64,000 bases of DNA from Sphingopyxis sp. BE259 (lineage in GTDB: Bacteria; Pseudomonadota; Alphaproteobacteria; Sphingomonadales; Sphingomonadaceae), in contig NZ_JAVDWM010000001.1 in the NCBI RefSeq assembly GCF_031457495.1, forward strand, positions 2,964,001 through 3,028,000, given 5' to 3'. Position 1 is the first letter of the stretch. The number at the start of each line of letters is the position of its first letter. Positions 35,051 to 43,638 of the stretch are shown one piece after another. A model generated the notes under the pieces. The model saw nothing but the letters and a program-made list of their open reading frames with translations. It ran no database searches and had not been told where the DNA came from. A program made the translations under genes and the position numbers.

Positions 35051-36211
35051 ATGGGACATTATGGTGATCTGCAGACGCAGATCTATCAGGACGGCCTGCG
35101 CGGGGTACTTCCCGATTATCCTGTCGATTTTGCAACGCTGGAAAAGCGCGCTGAAAATGCGCTTTCGCCCTCACTGCTGAATTATGTGCAGGGCGGCTGC
35201 GGCGACGAACATACCCAGCGCTCGAATGCGAGCGCCTTTCACCATTGGGGCATGGTCCCCCGCATGCTGGTCGATTGCACGTCGCGCGACCTGTCGGTCG
35301 ACCTTTTGGGAATGACCCTGCCCTCTCCGATCTTTATGGCGCCCATCGGCGTCAATGGGGAGATCACCCAGGACCAGCGCGGCGACATTGCTGCGGCGGA
35401 GGCGTCCGCAATGACCGGCGTCCCCTTTTGCGCTTCGACATTGTCGAACAGTCCGCTGGAAGAGGTGGCGAATGCGACGGGATCCGTCCCGGCGTTTTTC
35501 CAGCTCTACACTCCCAAGAATCCGGACTTGGCCGAGAGCCTGATCCGCCGTGCCGAGGCGGCCGACTACAAGGCGCTGGTCATCACGCTCGACACATGGG
35601 TCACGGGATGGCGCCCCCGCGATCTCAATGCGTCGAATTTTCCCCAGCTACGCGGCAAGGTGCTTGAGAATTATTTTTCAGATCCGGTCTTCCGGGCAAT
35701 GCTGGCGCGTCCGCCGGAAGAGGATATCGCCGCCGCCGTTCAAGCCTGGGCGACGACATTCGGCAAGGTACTGACCTGGAGCGACATCGAATGGTTCAGA
35801 TCAATCACCCGATTGCCCATCATTTTAAAGGGCATTTGCCACCCCGACGACGCTCTCCGAGCAGCTGACCATGGGGTTGACGCAATATATTGCTCGAACC
35901 ACGGCGGGCGCCAGGCAAATGGCGGGATTGCTGCGATAGATATGCTCTCGGACGTCGTGAAGGCTGCCGGCGAAATGCCAACCTTGTTCGACAGCGGCGT
36001 CCGTTCGGGCAGCGACGTGATCAAGGCGCTAGCACTGGGGGCCAAGGCGGTCGGCATCGGGCGTCCTTACGCCTACGGCCTCGCAATCGGCGGGGCAAAG
36101 GGTGCGGCGCACGTGCTCCGGTCAATCCTCGCTGAAGCGGACTTGCTGATGGCTGTAAATGGCTATCCGACAGTTGAAGCATTGGTCGAGGAGGGCGCAT
36201 CCCGAATCTAG
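35051..36211 (+). CDS. FMN-dependent alpha-hydroxy-acid oxidase (lactate 2-monooxygenase-like)
   Basis: This 386-residue protein is an FMN enzyme of the lactate monooxygenase/glycolate oxidase superfamily. Landmarks are PIFMAPIGVNGE (FMN site), FFQLYTPKNPDLAESL, LVITLDTWVTGWRPRDLN, ILKGICHPDDALRAADHG with the FMN-contacting Lys, and CSNHGGRQANGG with the catalytic His-Gly-Gly-Arg. DSGVRSGSDVIKALALGA near the end binds the FMN phosphate. The ATG at 35051 has GGAGAGAC upstream; the longer frame is not conserved-looking. It shares a divergent control region with tetR, so it is probably part of the island and oxidises a 2-hydroxy acid intermediate. Confidence 0.9.
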   Translation: MGHYGDLQTQIYQDGLRGVLPDYPVDFATLEKRAENALSPSLLNYVQGGCGDEHTQRSNASAFHHWGMVPRMLVDCTSRDLSVDLLGMTLPSPIFMAPIGVNGEITQDQRGDIAAAEASAMTGVPFCASTLSNSPLEEVANATGSVPAFFQLYTPKNPDLAESLIRRAEAADYKALVITLDTWVTGWRPRDLNASNFPQLRGKVLENYFSDPVFRAMLARPPEEDIAAAVQAWATTFGKVLTWSDIEWFRSITRLPIILKGICHPDDALRAADHGVDAIYCSNHGGRQANGGIAAIDMLSDVVKAAGEMPTLFDSGVRSGSDVIKALALGAKAVGIGRPYAYGLAIGGAKGAAHVLRSILAEADLLMAVNGYPTVEALVEEGASRI

Positions 36212-36348
36212 CCCTCATCGGGAATTGGCCGATTGCAGTCCGTCCGCATTCGGTTTAAAATTTCGCAAAGCGGCCATTAAATGGCCGATACGGTCGTCAG
36301 AAAGAAACAAGCTAGTAGATTTGTGCGCTGCAGCGTAAAGACGCGACA

Positions 36349-36930
36349 ATGAGGATCGCGATTATCGATACGAGCACGACGCGCGCTGCCATCATTTCGG
36401 ATGGTCTACGCGAGGCTGGTCTCGACGATCTGGTGCTTATCGATCCAGCGGGCGCGGTCGTGGCGCAAATCGAGGTTGCGAAGCCCGAAGTTATATTGGT
36501 CAATCTCGAAAACCCGAGCCGCGATCTGCTTGAGGATTTCTTCGCCATGTCGCGGGCGCTCTCCCGACCGATCGCGATGTTCGTCGACCAGAGTGATGCC
36601 GAAGCGACCGGTGCCGCCATCGATGCAGGCGTGTCGGCCTATGTCGTAGATGGGCTGTCGAAACAACGGATCAAGCCTGTCATCGACCTCGCGATCCGGC
36701 GATTTCAGGCCTTTTCGCGGCTGCAACGCGAGCTCGACGAGGCCAAAAATGCGCTGGTCGAACGCGCGACGATCGATCGTGCCAAGACGATATTGATGAG
36801 ACGACGAGCGATCGATGAACCCGCCGCCTATGCGCTGCTGCGAAAACAGTCGATGAGCACCAACCGCCGTATATCCGAGATTGCCGAGGCGATCGTCACG
36901 AGCGACGCGCTCTTGGGAGGCATGGAATGA
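36349..36930 (+). CDS. nasT: NasT-type ANTAR antitermination regulator
   Basis: The 193-residue protein has an N-terminal receiver-like domain (MRIAIIDTSTTRAAIISDG; the usual acidic pocket is partly changed). The C-terminal ANTAR RNA-binding domain covers about residues 125-187 (LQRELDEAKNALVERATIDR, AKTILM, then RISEIAEAIV). NasT binds paired hexaloop hairpins in mRNA leaders and prevents termination when released by NasS. Such hairpins are present at 38209-38262. The gene overlaps nasS by 4 bases. Identification as NasT rather than AmiR rests on nasS and the nitrate genes next to it. Confidence 0.92.
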   Translation: MRIAIIDTSTTRAAIISDGLREAGLDDLVLIDPAGAVVAQIEVAKPEVILVNLENPSRDLLEDFFAMSRALSRPIAMFVDQSDAEATGAAIDAGVSAYVVDGLSKQRIKPVIDLAIRRFQAFSRLQRELDEAKNALVERATIDRAKTILMRRRAIDEPAAYALLRKQSMSTNRRISEIAEAIVTSDALLGGME

Positions 36931-38138
36931 GCGCCGAGACCTTCCGTATCGGCTTCCTGCCGCTCGTCGACGCAGCACTGCCGATCCTCGCGCACGAGCT
37001 GGGCTTTGCCGCACGCGAAGGCATCAGTATCGAGCTGGTGCGCGACATGACCTGGGCAACGGTGCGCGACCGCCTGCTCTATGGTCACACCGACGCCGCG
37101 CATATGATAGCACCGCTGGCGATCGCGACTGCGCTTGGCCGTGATCGTCCGGCGGTACCGATGGCGGTGCCGTTCGTGCTCGGCCTCAACGGCAACGCCG
37201 TGACCTTTTCCACCCAGCTTGCACAGGATGTCGGGCTGGGCGAGACGCTGGGCGATCCCGCCATCATTGGAGCGGCGCTGCTGCGCGTCGCCACGGCGCG
37301 TAAAATTGCAGGGAAGCCGCTGCGCTTCGGCGTCGTCCATCGCTATTCGAGCCATAATTATATGTTGCGATACTGGCTCGCGGGGGTGGGCATCCGCCCC
37401 GATACCCATGTCGAGATCGTAGTTACGAGCCCGCCATTTGCCGCCGATGCGCTGGCGGCGGGCGAGATCGACGGCATCTGCGTTGGTGAGCCGTGGAACT
37501 CGATCGCGGTGGAGCGGGGCGTCGGCCAAATCGCACTCGCGACCGCGCAAATCTGGCGGCGCGGCGTCGAAAAGGTGCTCGCGGTGCGGGAAGCCGTTGC
37601 CGAGGACCGGCGCGATGCGGTCGAAGCACTGCTGCGCGCACTCCACGCCGCCGCCGCCCATTTCGTCGAACCCGTCACGGCGGAGGAAAGCGCACAGATT
37701 CTTGCGCGGCCCGAATATCTGGGTGCTCCGCACGATGCGGTGTTGCGCGCCATCACCGATCGCATCCGCCTCGTCCCCGGCGGCGAACCGATCCACTATC
37801 CCGACTTTATGTTCCAGCATCGCGAAGCAGCGAACTTCCCGTGGCGCAGCCAGGCCGCGTGGCTCTATTCGCAGATGCTCCGCTGGGACCGGGTCGCCTA
37901 TTCGGCCGCCGATGCCGCAACCGCCGCAGCGGTGTTCCGCCCCGACATTTATCGTGCCGCGCTGGCGGGGTCGGGTGCGCCGCTGCCGGGGGCAAGCTCT
38001 AAGCTCGAAGGCGGCATCGGCATGCCCATGGGCGCGGGCTCGGTCCAGGGCCGACTTGTCCTCGGCAGCGACCGCTTTTTCGATGGCCGCGCGTTCGATC
38101 CCGACGATATTCAGGGCTATCTTTCGGATCTTCCTTAG
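36927..38138 (+). CDS. nasS: Nitrate sensor NasS (NrtA/CmpA-like)
   Basis: The 403-residue protein resembles nitrate/bicarbonate-binding ABC proteins (FRIGFLPLVDAALPILAHEL, then GHTDAAHMIAPLAIATALG, VGEPWNSIAVERGVGQIALA). It has no signal peptide, so it should be cytoplasmic, as NasS is. NasS binds NasT in the absence of nitrate or nitrite and frees it when they are present. The ATGA overlap with nasT ensures coupled synthesis. The nitrate leader and structural genes follow directly. Confidence 0.92.
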   Translation: MSAETFRIGFLPLVDAALPILAHELGFAAREGISIELVRDMTWATVRDRLLYGHTDAAHMIAPLAIATALGRDRPAVPMAVPFVLGLNGNAVTFSTQLAQDVGLGETLGDPAIIGAALLRVATARKIAGKPLRFGVVHRYSSHNYMLRYWLAGVGIRPDTHVEIVVTSPPFAADALAAGEIDGICVGEPWNSIAVERGVGQIALATAQIWRRGVEKVLAVREAVAEDRRDAVEALLRALHAAAAHFVEPVTAEESAQILARPEYLGAPHDAVLRAITDRIRLVPGGEPIHYPDFMFQHREAANFPWRSQAAWLYSQMLRWDRVAYSAADAATAAAVFRPDIYRAALAGSGAPLPGASSKLEGGIGMPMGAGSVQGRLVLGSDRFFDGRAFDPDDIQGYLSDLP

Positions 38139-38208
38139 TTTTTGCTTTTTGCTGCACCTGCGAAATAACCGCTTGCGGTCACGCCGCGAATCAGGCAGCT
38201 TAAGTGCA

Positions 38209-38262
38209 CTCGGCAAGGCTGCCGGGGCAGGATAAAGCGGCTACGGCTCCAATGACGGGGCC
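38209..38262 (+). ncRNA. ANTAR (NasT) target: two hexaloop hairpins in the nitrate leader
   Basis: Hairpin 1 (38209-38226) has stem CTCGGC/GCCGGG and loop AAGGCT. Hairpin 2 (38244-38263) has stem CGGCTCC/GGGGCCG and loop AATGAC. Both loops are six bases with A at position 1 and G at position 4, the known ANTAR recognition pattern, and they are 17 bases apart. A terminator lies about 70 bases downstream, before the transporter gene. NasT binding should prevent its formation. Confidence 0.85.
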
Positions 38263-38335
38263 GGTCCGCGCGGCAGGCGGGAAGCCTTTTCCCGTAATCC
38301 AACAGGCAATGAAGCCGTCAGGATGCGCCCGCGTG

Positions 38336-38358
38336 GCCGCCGTCCTGGCGGCTTTTTT
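38336..38358 (+). terminator. Intrinsic terminator in the nitrate leader (attenuator)
   Basis: Stem GCCGCC/GGCGGC around GTCCT is followed by TTTTTT, 27 bases before the transporter ATG. AAGCCGTCAGGA upstream can pair with TCCTGGCGGCTT and so extends or competes with the stem. It fits the NasT antitermination scheme. Confidence 0.85.
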
Positions 38359-38385
38359 ATTGCCCGTCACAAAAGGGGACGGACG

Positions 38386-39618
38386 ATGACGACTGCAACC
38401 TCCGGTGCTTTGGCACCCAAATCGAGTTTCTGGTCCAGCGGGCACTGGCCGACGCTGGTCGCCGCCTTTCTCTATTTTGACCTCGCCTTCATGGTGTGGG
38501 TCGTCCTGGGGCCGCTGGCGCCCGCGATCTCGGCCGATCTTGGCCTCAGCCCGGCGCAAAAGGGGTTGATGGTCGCGGTGCCGACGCTGACCGGGGCGCT
38601 GCTGCGCGTGGTCAACGGCCTGCTCGTCGACCGGATCGGACCGAAGCGTGCCGGTGCGATCAGCCAGGTGATCGTCATCGCCGGGCTGTTCATCGCGTGG
38701 TTGATGGGAGTCACCAGCTTCACCGGTACCCTCGCGCTCGGCGTCGTGCTTGGTTTCGCAGGGGCCAGCTTTGCGATCGCCCTCCCCCTCGCCAGCCGCT
38801 GGTATCCGCCCGAGCATCAGGGCAAGGCGATGGGGCTCGCCGGCATGGGCAATTCGGGCACCGTGCTCGCTGCACTGTTTGCTCCGGGACTCGCGGTCAT
38901 GTTCGGCTGGAACGCAGTGCTCGGTCTCGCCTGCATCCCGCTCACCATCGTCTTCTTCCTCTATCTGTTCATGGCGAAGGACGCGCCGAACGCGCCTGCG
39001 CCCAAAAAGCTCGCGCATTATTTCGAGCCGCTGAAGACCGCGGATGCATGGTGGCTGATGGCCTTTTATTCGGTGACCTTCGGCGGTTTCGTCGGGCTGG
39101 CCGCATCGCTGCCGATCTATTTCACCGACCAGTTCCACCTGACCCCGGTAATGGCGGGCTATTGCACGGCGGCGTGCGTCTTTGCAGGGTCGCTGGTGCG
39201 CCCGATGGGCGGCGCACTCGCCGACCGGATCGGCGGGGTGAAGGCGCTGATGATGGTGTTCGTCGTCGCCGCGCTGGCGCTCGCCGGGGTGCCGCAGGCG
39301 GGTAGCCTGCCCGCCGCGCTCGGCCTGTTCGTGATCGCGATGCTCGCGCTCGGCACCGGCAACGGGTCGGTGTTCCAGCTTGTACCGCAGCGTTTTTCGG
39401 CCGAGATCGGCGTGATGACCGGGCTGGTCGGCATGGCGGGCGGGGTCGGCGGTTTCTACCTCGCCTCCTCGCTCGGCTTCGCCAAGCAGTGGAGCGGCAG
39501 CTTCGCCCCCGGCTTCTATATCTTCGCGGGGCTCGCGGTTGCGGCGCTGATCGCGCTGATGTTCGTGAAGGGCCAATGGCGCGCAACTTGGGGTGCGGCC
39601 GAAGGTGTGCGGATCTAG
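38386..39618 (+). CDS. NarK/NasA-type MFS nitrate transporter
   Basis: This 410-residue, 12-segment major facilitator transporter should import nitrate (or exchange nitrate and nitrite). Family features are FWSSGHWPTLVAAFLYFD at the N-terminus, LLVDRIGPKRAG (MFS loop 2-3), and GFAGASFAIALPLASRWYPP, matching the nitrate signature region with Gly-rich helix 5. GTGNGSVFQLVPQRF in the second half matches the paired signature. The start at 38386 follows the leader terminator with GGGGAC upstream. It is the first structural gene of the nitrate operon and ends 2 bases before the next gene. Confidence 0.92.
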   Translation: MTTATSGALAPKSSFWSSGHWPTLVAAFLYFDLAFMVWVVLGPLAPAISADLGLSPAQKGLMVAVPTLTGALLRVVNGLLVDRIGPKRAGAISQVIVIAGLFIAWLMGVTSFTGTLALGVVLGFAGASFAIALPLASRWYPPEHQGKAMGLAGMGNSGTVLAALFAPGLAVMFGWNAVLGLACIPLTIVFFLYLFMAKDAPNAPAPKKLAHYFEPLKTADAWWLMAFYSVTFGGFVGLAASLPIYFTDQFHLTPVMAGYCTAACVFAGSLVRPMGGALADRIGGVKALMMVFVVAALALAGVPQAGSLPAALGLFVIAMLALGTGNGSVFQLVPQRFSAEIGVMTGLVGMAGGVGGFYLASSLGFAKQWSGSFAPGFYIFAGLAVAALIALMFVKGQWRATWGAAEGVRI

Positions 39619-39620
39619 CC

Positions 39621-40823
39621 ATGACCCGCACCTTCATTCTCTTGCTGGCGCTCGCGCCGGCCGGGGTCGCGCACGCCGAGGAGGTTGCGCTGGCGCCACT
39701 CGGCGAAGCCCGCCTCCGCCATGAAACAGTCGATCAGGACGGCCTACCCGAAGACGCCTCCGCCCTCACGCTGCGCGTCCGCGCCGGGGTCGAGGCGAAG
39801 GCGGGGCGCTGGTCGGCGCTGGTCGAGGGTCAGGGCAATCTCGGGGTCGTCGACGATTATTTCGACGGATTGCAGGGCGTGGCGACGCGGCCACTGATCG
39901 CCGATCCCGAGAACATCGCCCTCGCCCGCGCGCAGGTCCGTTATGCGTCGCCCGCTTTTGCCGTGACCGCCGGGCGCCAGCGGCTCGGTTTCGACGACGA
40001 GCGTTTCGTCGGCTCGGTCGGCTTTCGCCAGAACGGCCAGAGCTTCGACGCCGTGCGCGCCGAAATCACCCCGGCCAAGGGGGTAAAGGCCGAGGTCGCC
40101 TATGCGTGGAGCGTTCGCACCATCTGGGGCATCGACGGTGCGGGGGCGCGGCAGCGGGCGGTTTCGGGGGACAATCTCTTCGCCAACCTCAGCGCCCGAA
40201 CCCCCGCCGGCAAGGTGGCAGTCTTTGCCTATATGGTCGATCAGGACGAAGCGGCGATGCAGGCGTTCCGGCTGTCGAGCCAGAGCTATGGCGTGCGGCT
40301 CGATGGCAGTCAGCCGCTCGGCAAGGCGAAGGTCGCCTGGCAGCTCTCATATGCACGCCAATCCGACTGGCACCGCAACCCCAATGACTATGCCGCCGAT
40401 TATTGGCTCGCCGACGTGGCGGTCGATTTCGGCGGCCCCCGGGTCGGCGTCGGGTATGAAATACTCGGCGCCGACGACGGAGCGGCGCTCACCAGCTTCC
40501 AGACCCCGCTCGCGACCGGGTTCAAGTTCCAGGGCTGGGCCGACAAATTCCTGATCACCCCGCCCGACGGCGTGCGCGACCTTTATGCGAGCGCAGGCTG
40601 GGGTTGGAAGACGGCGGGGCTGCTCAAAGGCGTGACATTGCAGGCCGTCTATCACGACTATCGCAGCGACCGCACCAGCCGCTCCTATGGCGACGAGATC
40701 GACCTGCTGGCGAGCGCCAAGCTCGGCAAGGTCACCGCCTCGGCGCGCTACGCCCATTACGAAGCCGACGGCTTCGCCACCGACACCGACAAATTTTGGC
40801 TCCAACTGGACTGGACGCTCTGA
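39621..40823 (+). CDS. Outer-membrane beta-barrel channel (alginate-export-like)
   Basis: The 400-residue protein has a signal peptide (hydrophobic stretch, then GVAHA before the cut) and alternating beta strands throughout, ending in FWLQLDWTL. It resembles the alginate-export/porin family; GRQRLGFDDERFVGSVGFRQ near residue 115 is typical. Sitting between the nitrate transporter and nirB, with its stop overlapping the nirB start (TGATG), it probably forms an outer-membrane channel for nitrate or nitrite. Substrate inference rests on the operon only. Confidence 0.82.
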   Translation: MTRTFILLLALAPAGVAHAEEVALAPLGEARLRHETVDQDGLPEDASALTLRVRAGVEAKAGRWSALVEGQGNLGVVDDYFDGLQGVATRPLIADPENIALARAQVRYASPAFAVTAGRQRLGFDDERFVGSVGFRQNGQSFDAVRAEITPAKGVKAEVAYAWSVRTIWGIDGAGARQRAVSGDNLFANLSARTPAGKVAVFAYMVDQDEAAMQAFRLSSQSYGVRLDGSQPLGKAKVAWQLSYARQSDWHRNPNDYAADYWLADVAVDFGGPRVGVGYEILGADDGAALTSFQTPLATGFKFQGWADKFLITPPDGVRDLYASAGWGWKTAGLLKGVTLQAVYHDYRSDRTSRSYGDEIDLLASAKLGKVTASARYAHYEADGFATDTDKFWLQLDWTL

Positions 40824-43300
40824 TGGAACATCGCCCCCTCAAACCCGATGCCGACACGCGCCAGCATCTCGTCGTGATCGGCAACGGTATGGCCGGATGC
40901 CGCGCCGTCGAGGAATTGCTTGCGCGCGATCCGAACCGTTACCGCGTGACGATTTTTGGCGCCGAACCGCGGGTCAATTACAACCGCATCATGCTCTCCC
41001 CCGTGCTCGCGGGAGAAAAGAGCTTCGACGACATCGTGATCAACGATGCCGGCTGGTATGCGGACAATGGCATTGCGCTCGTCGCGGGCGACCCTGTCGC
41101 GCGGATCGACCGCGCGGCCAAGACCGTGACGACGCGCGGCGGCGTCACCGAAAGCTATGACCGGCTGTTGATCGCGACCGGGTCCGACCCGTTCATCATT
41201 CCGGTGCCCGGCAAGGATCTGCCCGGCGTGATTGCTTTTCGCGATATGGACGATGTCGATACCATGCTCGCTGCCGCCGACGCTGGCGGCGATGCGGTGG
41301 TGATCGGCGGCGGCCTGCTGGGGCTGGAGGCCGCGCATGGCCTGTCGCTGCGCGGGATGAAAGTCACGGTGCTGCACCTGATGCCGACGCTGATGGAGCG
41401 GCAGCTCGACGAAGCGGCGGGCTGGCTGCTCAAGCAGGCCTTGGAAGCCCGCGGTCAGACGATCCTGACCGGCGCCGACACCGCCGAGATCGTCGGCGAC
41501 GGCAAGGTTGAGGGGGTGAAGCTGAAGGATGGGACACTGATCCCCGCCAGCCTTGTCGTCATGGCGGTCGGCATCCGCCCGTCGGTCGCCCTCGCCCGCG
41601 ACGCGGGCCTCGCGGTCGGGCGCGGCATCCAGGTCGACGACCATATGGTCACCAGCGATCCCGCCGTGCTCGCGGTCGGCGAATGCGTCGAGCATGACGG
41701 GCAGGTTTACGGCCTCGTCGCGCCGCTGTGGGACATGTGCCGCAGCCTCGCCGACGGGCTGGTCGAAAAACCGACAGGCTATCGCGGCTCGGTGACCTCG
41801 ACCAAGCTCAAGGTGTCGGGAATCGATGTGTTTTCGGCGGGCGATTTTTCGGGCGGCGACGGGTGCGAGGACATCGTCCTGCGCGACGCCAGCCGCGGCG
41901 TGTACAAGCGCGTGATCGTCAAGGACGACCGCATCGTCGGTGCGGTGCTTTATGGCGATACCGCCGACGGCAGCTGGTATTTCGATCTTCTCAAGAAGCA
42001 GGAAGACGTCTCCGACCTTCGCGACCTGTTGATCTTCGGCCAGGCCTTCGCCTCGGGAGGGGGCGCGGCGGACCCTAAGGCGGCCGTTGCAGCGCTCTCG
42101 GACGATGCCGAGATTTGCGGCTGCAACGGCGTTACCAAGGGTCAGGTCATATCGTGCATCGCGAAAGGCGCGCATAGCCTCGACGCGGTGCGAGGCACCT
42201 GCAAGGCGTCGGCGAGTTGCGGATCATGCACGGGCCTCGTAGAAAATCTGCTCGCGCTGACGCTTGGCGACGATGTGCAGAGCGGGCCGAGAACAATGTG
42301 CAAATGCACGAGCTTTGGTCACGACGATGTTCGCCGTGAGATTGTCGCGCAGGCGATGCGCTCGATCCCCGAAGTCATGCACAAGCTGCACTGGACCACG
42401 CCCGACGGCTGTTCCTCTTGCCGCCCCGCGCTAAACTATTATCTGCTTTGCGCGCTCCCCGGTGAGTACGTTGACGACCAACAGAGCCGCTTCGTCAACG
42501 AGCGCATGCACGCCAACATCCAGAAGGACGGCACTTACTCCGTCGTCCCGCGCATGTGGGGCGGGCTCACCAACCCGACCGAGCTGCGCGCGATCGCCGA
42601 CGTCGTCGAGAAATATAACGCCCCAATGGTCAAGGTGACCGGGGGCCAGCGGCTCGACATCTTCGGGATCAAGAAAGAGGATTTGCCGGCGGTCTGGGCC
42701 GATCTCAATGCCGCCGGGATGGTCTCGGGCCACGCCTATGGCAAGGCGCTGCGCACCGTGAAGACCTGCGTCGGGTCCGAATGGTGCCGCTTCGGCACGC
42801 AAGATTCGACCGGGCTCGGCGTCAAGGTCGAACGGATGAGCTGGGGCAGCTGGATGCCGCACAAGTTCAAGATCGCCGTGTCGGGTTGCCCGCGCAACTG
42901 CGCCGAGGCGACGATCAAGGATTTCGGAATCGTGTGCGTCGATAGCGGATATGAGCTGCACGTCGGCGGCAATGGCGGCATCCATGTGCGCGCCACCGAC
43001 CTGCTCTGCAAGGTCGCGACCGAGCATGAGGCGATGGACCATTGTGCCGCCTTCATCCAGCTCTACCGCGAAGAAGCCCACTATCTGGAACGCACCGCGC
43101 CTTGGATCGAGCGCGTCGGGGTCGATTATGTGAAGGCGCGCATTGTCGATGACGAGGTCGGCCGCGAGGCGCTGCGCGCCCGCTTCCTCTATTCGCAAAG
43201 CTTCAGTCAGGACGATCCCTGGGCACAGCGCGCCGAGGGCGCCGAAGCCGAACATCATGCGCCGCTGGCGCGCTTTACCCCGCAGAAAGAACCGGCATGA
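40823..43300 (+). CDS. nirB: NAD(P)H-dependent nitrite reductase, large subunit NirB
   Basis: NirB reduces nitrite to ammonium in the cytoplasm. The 825-residue protein has, in order: an FAD/NAD(P)H-binding reductase domain (VVIGNGMAGCRAVEEL, VVIGGGLLGLEAAHGL), a BFD-like [2Fe-2S] domain (ICGCNG near residue 432, CKASASCGSC near 466), a second Cys-rich BFD-like segment (CSSC), and the sirohaem/[4Fe-4S] domain with CVGSEWCRFG near 650 and SGCPRNCAEA near 688. The ATG at 40823 overlaps the porin stop; the longer frame runs through that gene. It overlaps nirD by 4 bases. Confidence 0.96.
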   Translation: MEHRPLKPDADTRQHLVVIGNGMAGCRAVEELLARDPNRYRVTIFGAEPRVNYNRIMLSPVLAGEKSFDDIVINDAGWYADNGIALVAGDPVARIDRAAKTVTTRGGVTESYDRLLIATGSDPFIIPVPGKDLPGVIAFRDMDDVDTMLAAADAGGDAVVIGGGLLGLEAAHGLSLRGMKVTVLHLMPTLMERQLDEAAGWLLKQALEARGQTILTGADTAEIVGDGKVEGVKLKDGTLIPASLVVMAVGIRPSVALARDAGLAVGRGIQVDDHMVTSDPAVLAVGECVEHDGQVYGLVAPLWDMCRSLADGLVEKPTGYRGSVTSTKLKVSGIDVFSAGDFSGGDGCEDIVLRDASRGVYKRVIVKDDRIVGAVLYGDTADGSWYFDLLKKQEDVSDLRDLLIFGQAFASGGGAADPKAAVAALSDDAEICGCNGVTKGQVISCIAKGAHSLDAVRGTCKASASCGSCTGLVENLLALTLGDDVQSGPRTMCKCTSFGHDDVRREIVAQAMRSIPEVMHKLHWTTPDGCSSCRPALNYYLLCALPGEYVDDQQSRFVNERMHANIQKDGTYSVVPRMWGGLTNPTELRAIADVVEKYNAPMVKVTGGQRLDIFGIKKEDLPAVWADLNAAGMVSGHAYGKALRTVKTCVGSEWCRFGTQDSTGLGVKVERMSWGSWMPHKFKIAVSGCPRNCAEATIKDFGIVCVDSGYELHVGGNGGIHVRATDLLCKVATEHEAMDHCAAFIQLYREEAHYLERTAPWIERVGVDYVKARIVDDEVGREALRARFLYSQSFSQDDPWAQRAEGAEAEHHAPLARFTPQKEPA

Positions 43301-43638
43301 ACGCTCCCGAATGGCTCGATATCGGCTGGGTCGATCAAATCCCAGTGCGCGGCAGCCGCACGGTGCAGGTCGAGGGCGGCGACGACATTGCGGTGTTCCG
43401 CACCGCCGAGGGCAAGGTGTTCGCGCTGCGCGACCGCTGCCCGCACAAACATGGGCGCCTGAGCCAGGGTATCGTCCACGGCGGCGCGGTCGCCTGCCCC
43501 TTGCACAATTGGCGGATCAGCCTGTCCACGGGCGAGGCGCTGGGCGATGACAAGGGCTGCACCCCGACGGTGCCGGTGAAGATCGACGGCGGGCGGGTGC
43601 TGATCTGCCGTGCAAGCACGTTGAAGGCGGCGGCGTGA
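43297..43638 (+). CDS. nirD: Nitrite reductase small subunit NirD (Rieske-type)
   Basis: This 113-residue Rieske-fold protein has the two cluster motifs CPHKHG (Cys48, His50) and CPLHNW (Cys67, His70), so unlike some NirD proteins it should carry a [2Fe-2S] cluster. It is the partner of NirB, with which it overlaps by 4 bases, and its stop overlaps the GTG start of the nitrate reductase gene. Confidence 0.95.
   Translation: MNAPEWLDIGWVDQIPVRGSRTVQVEGGDDIAVFRTAEGKVFALRDRCPHKHGRLSQGIVHGGAVACPLHNWRISLSTGEALGDDKGCTPTVPVKIDGGRVLICRASTLKAAA

Noticed and set aside
36302..36320. Possible fourth TetR site (AACAAGCTAGTA) before nasT
   Set aside because: Only the GCTAGTA half matches; three mismatches in the other half and no functional link to nitrate genes.
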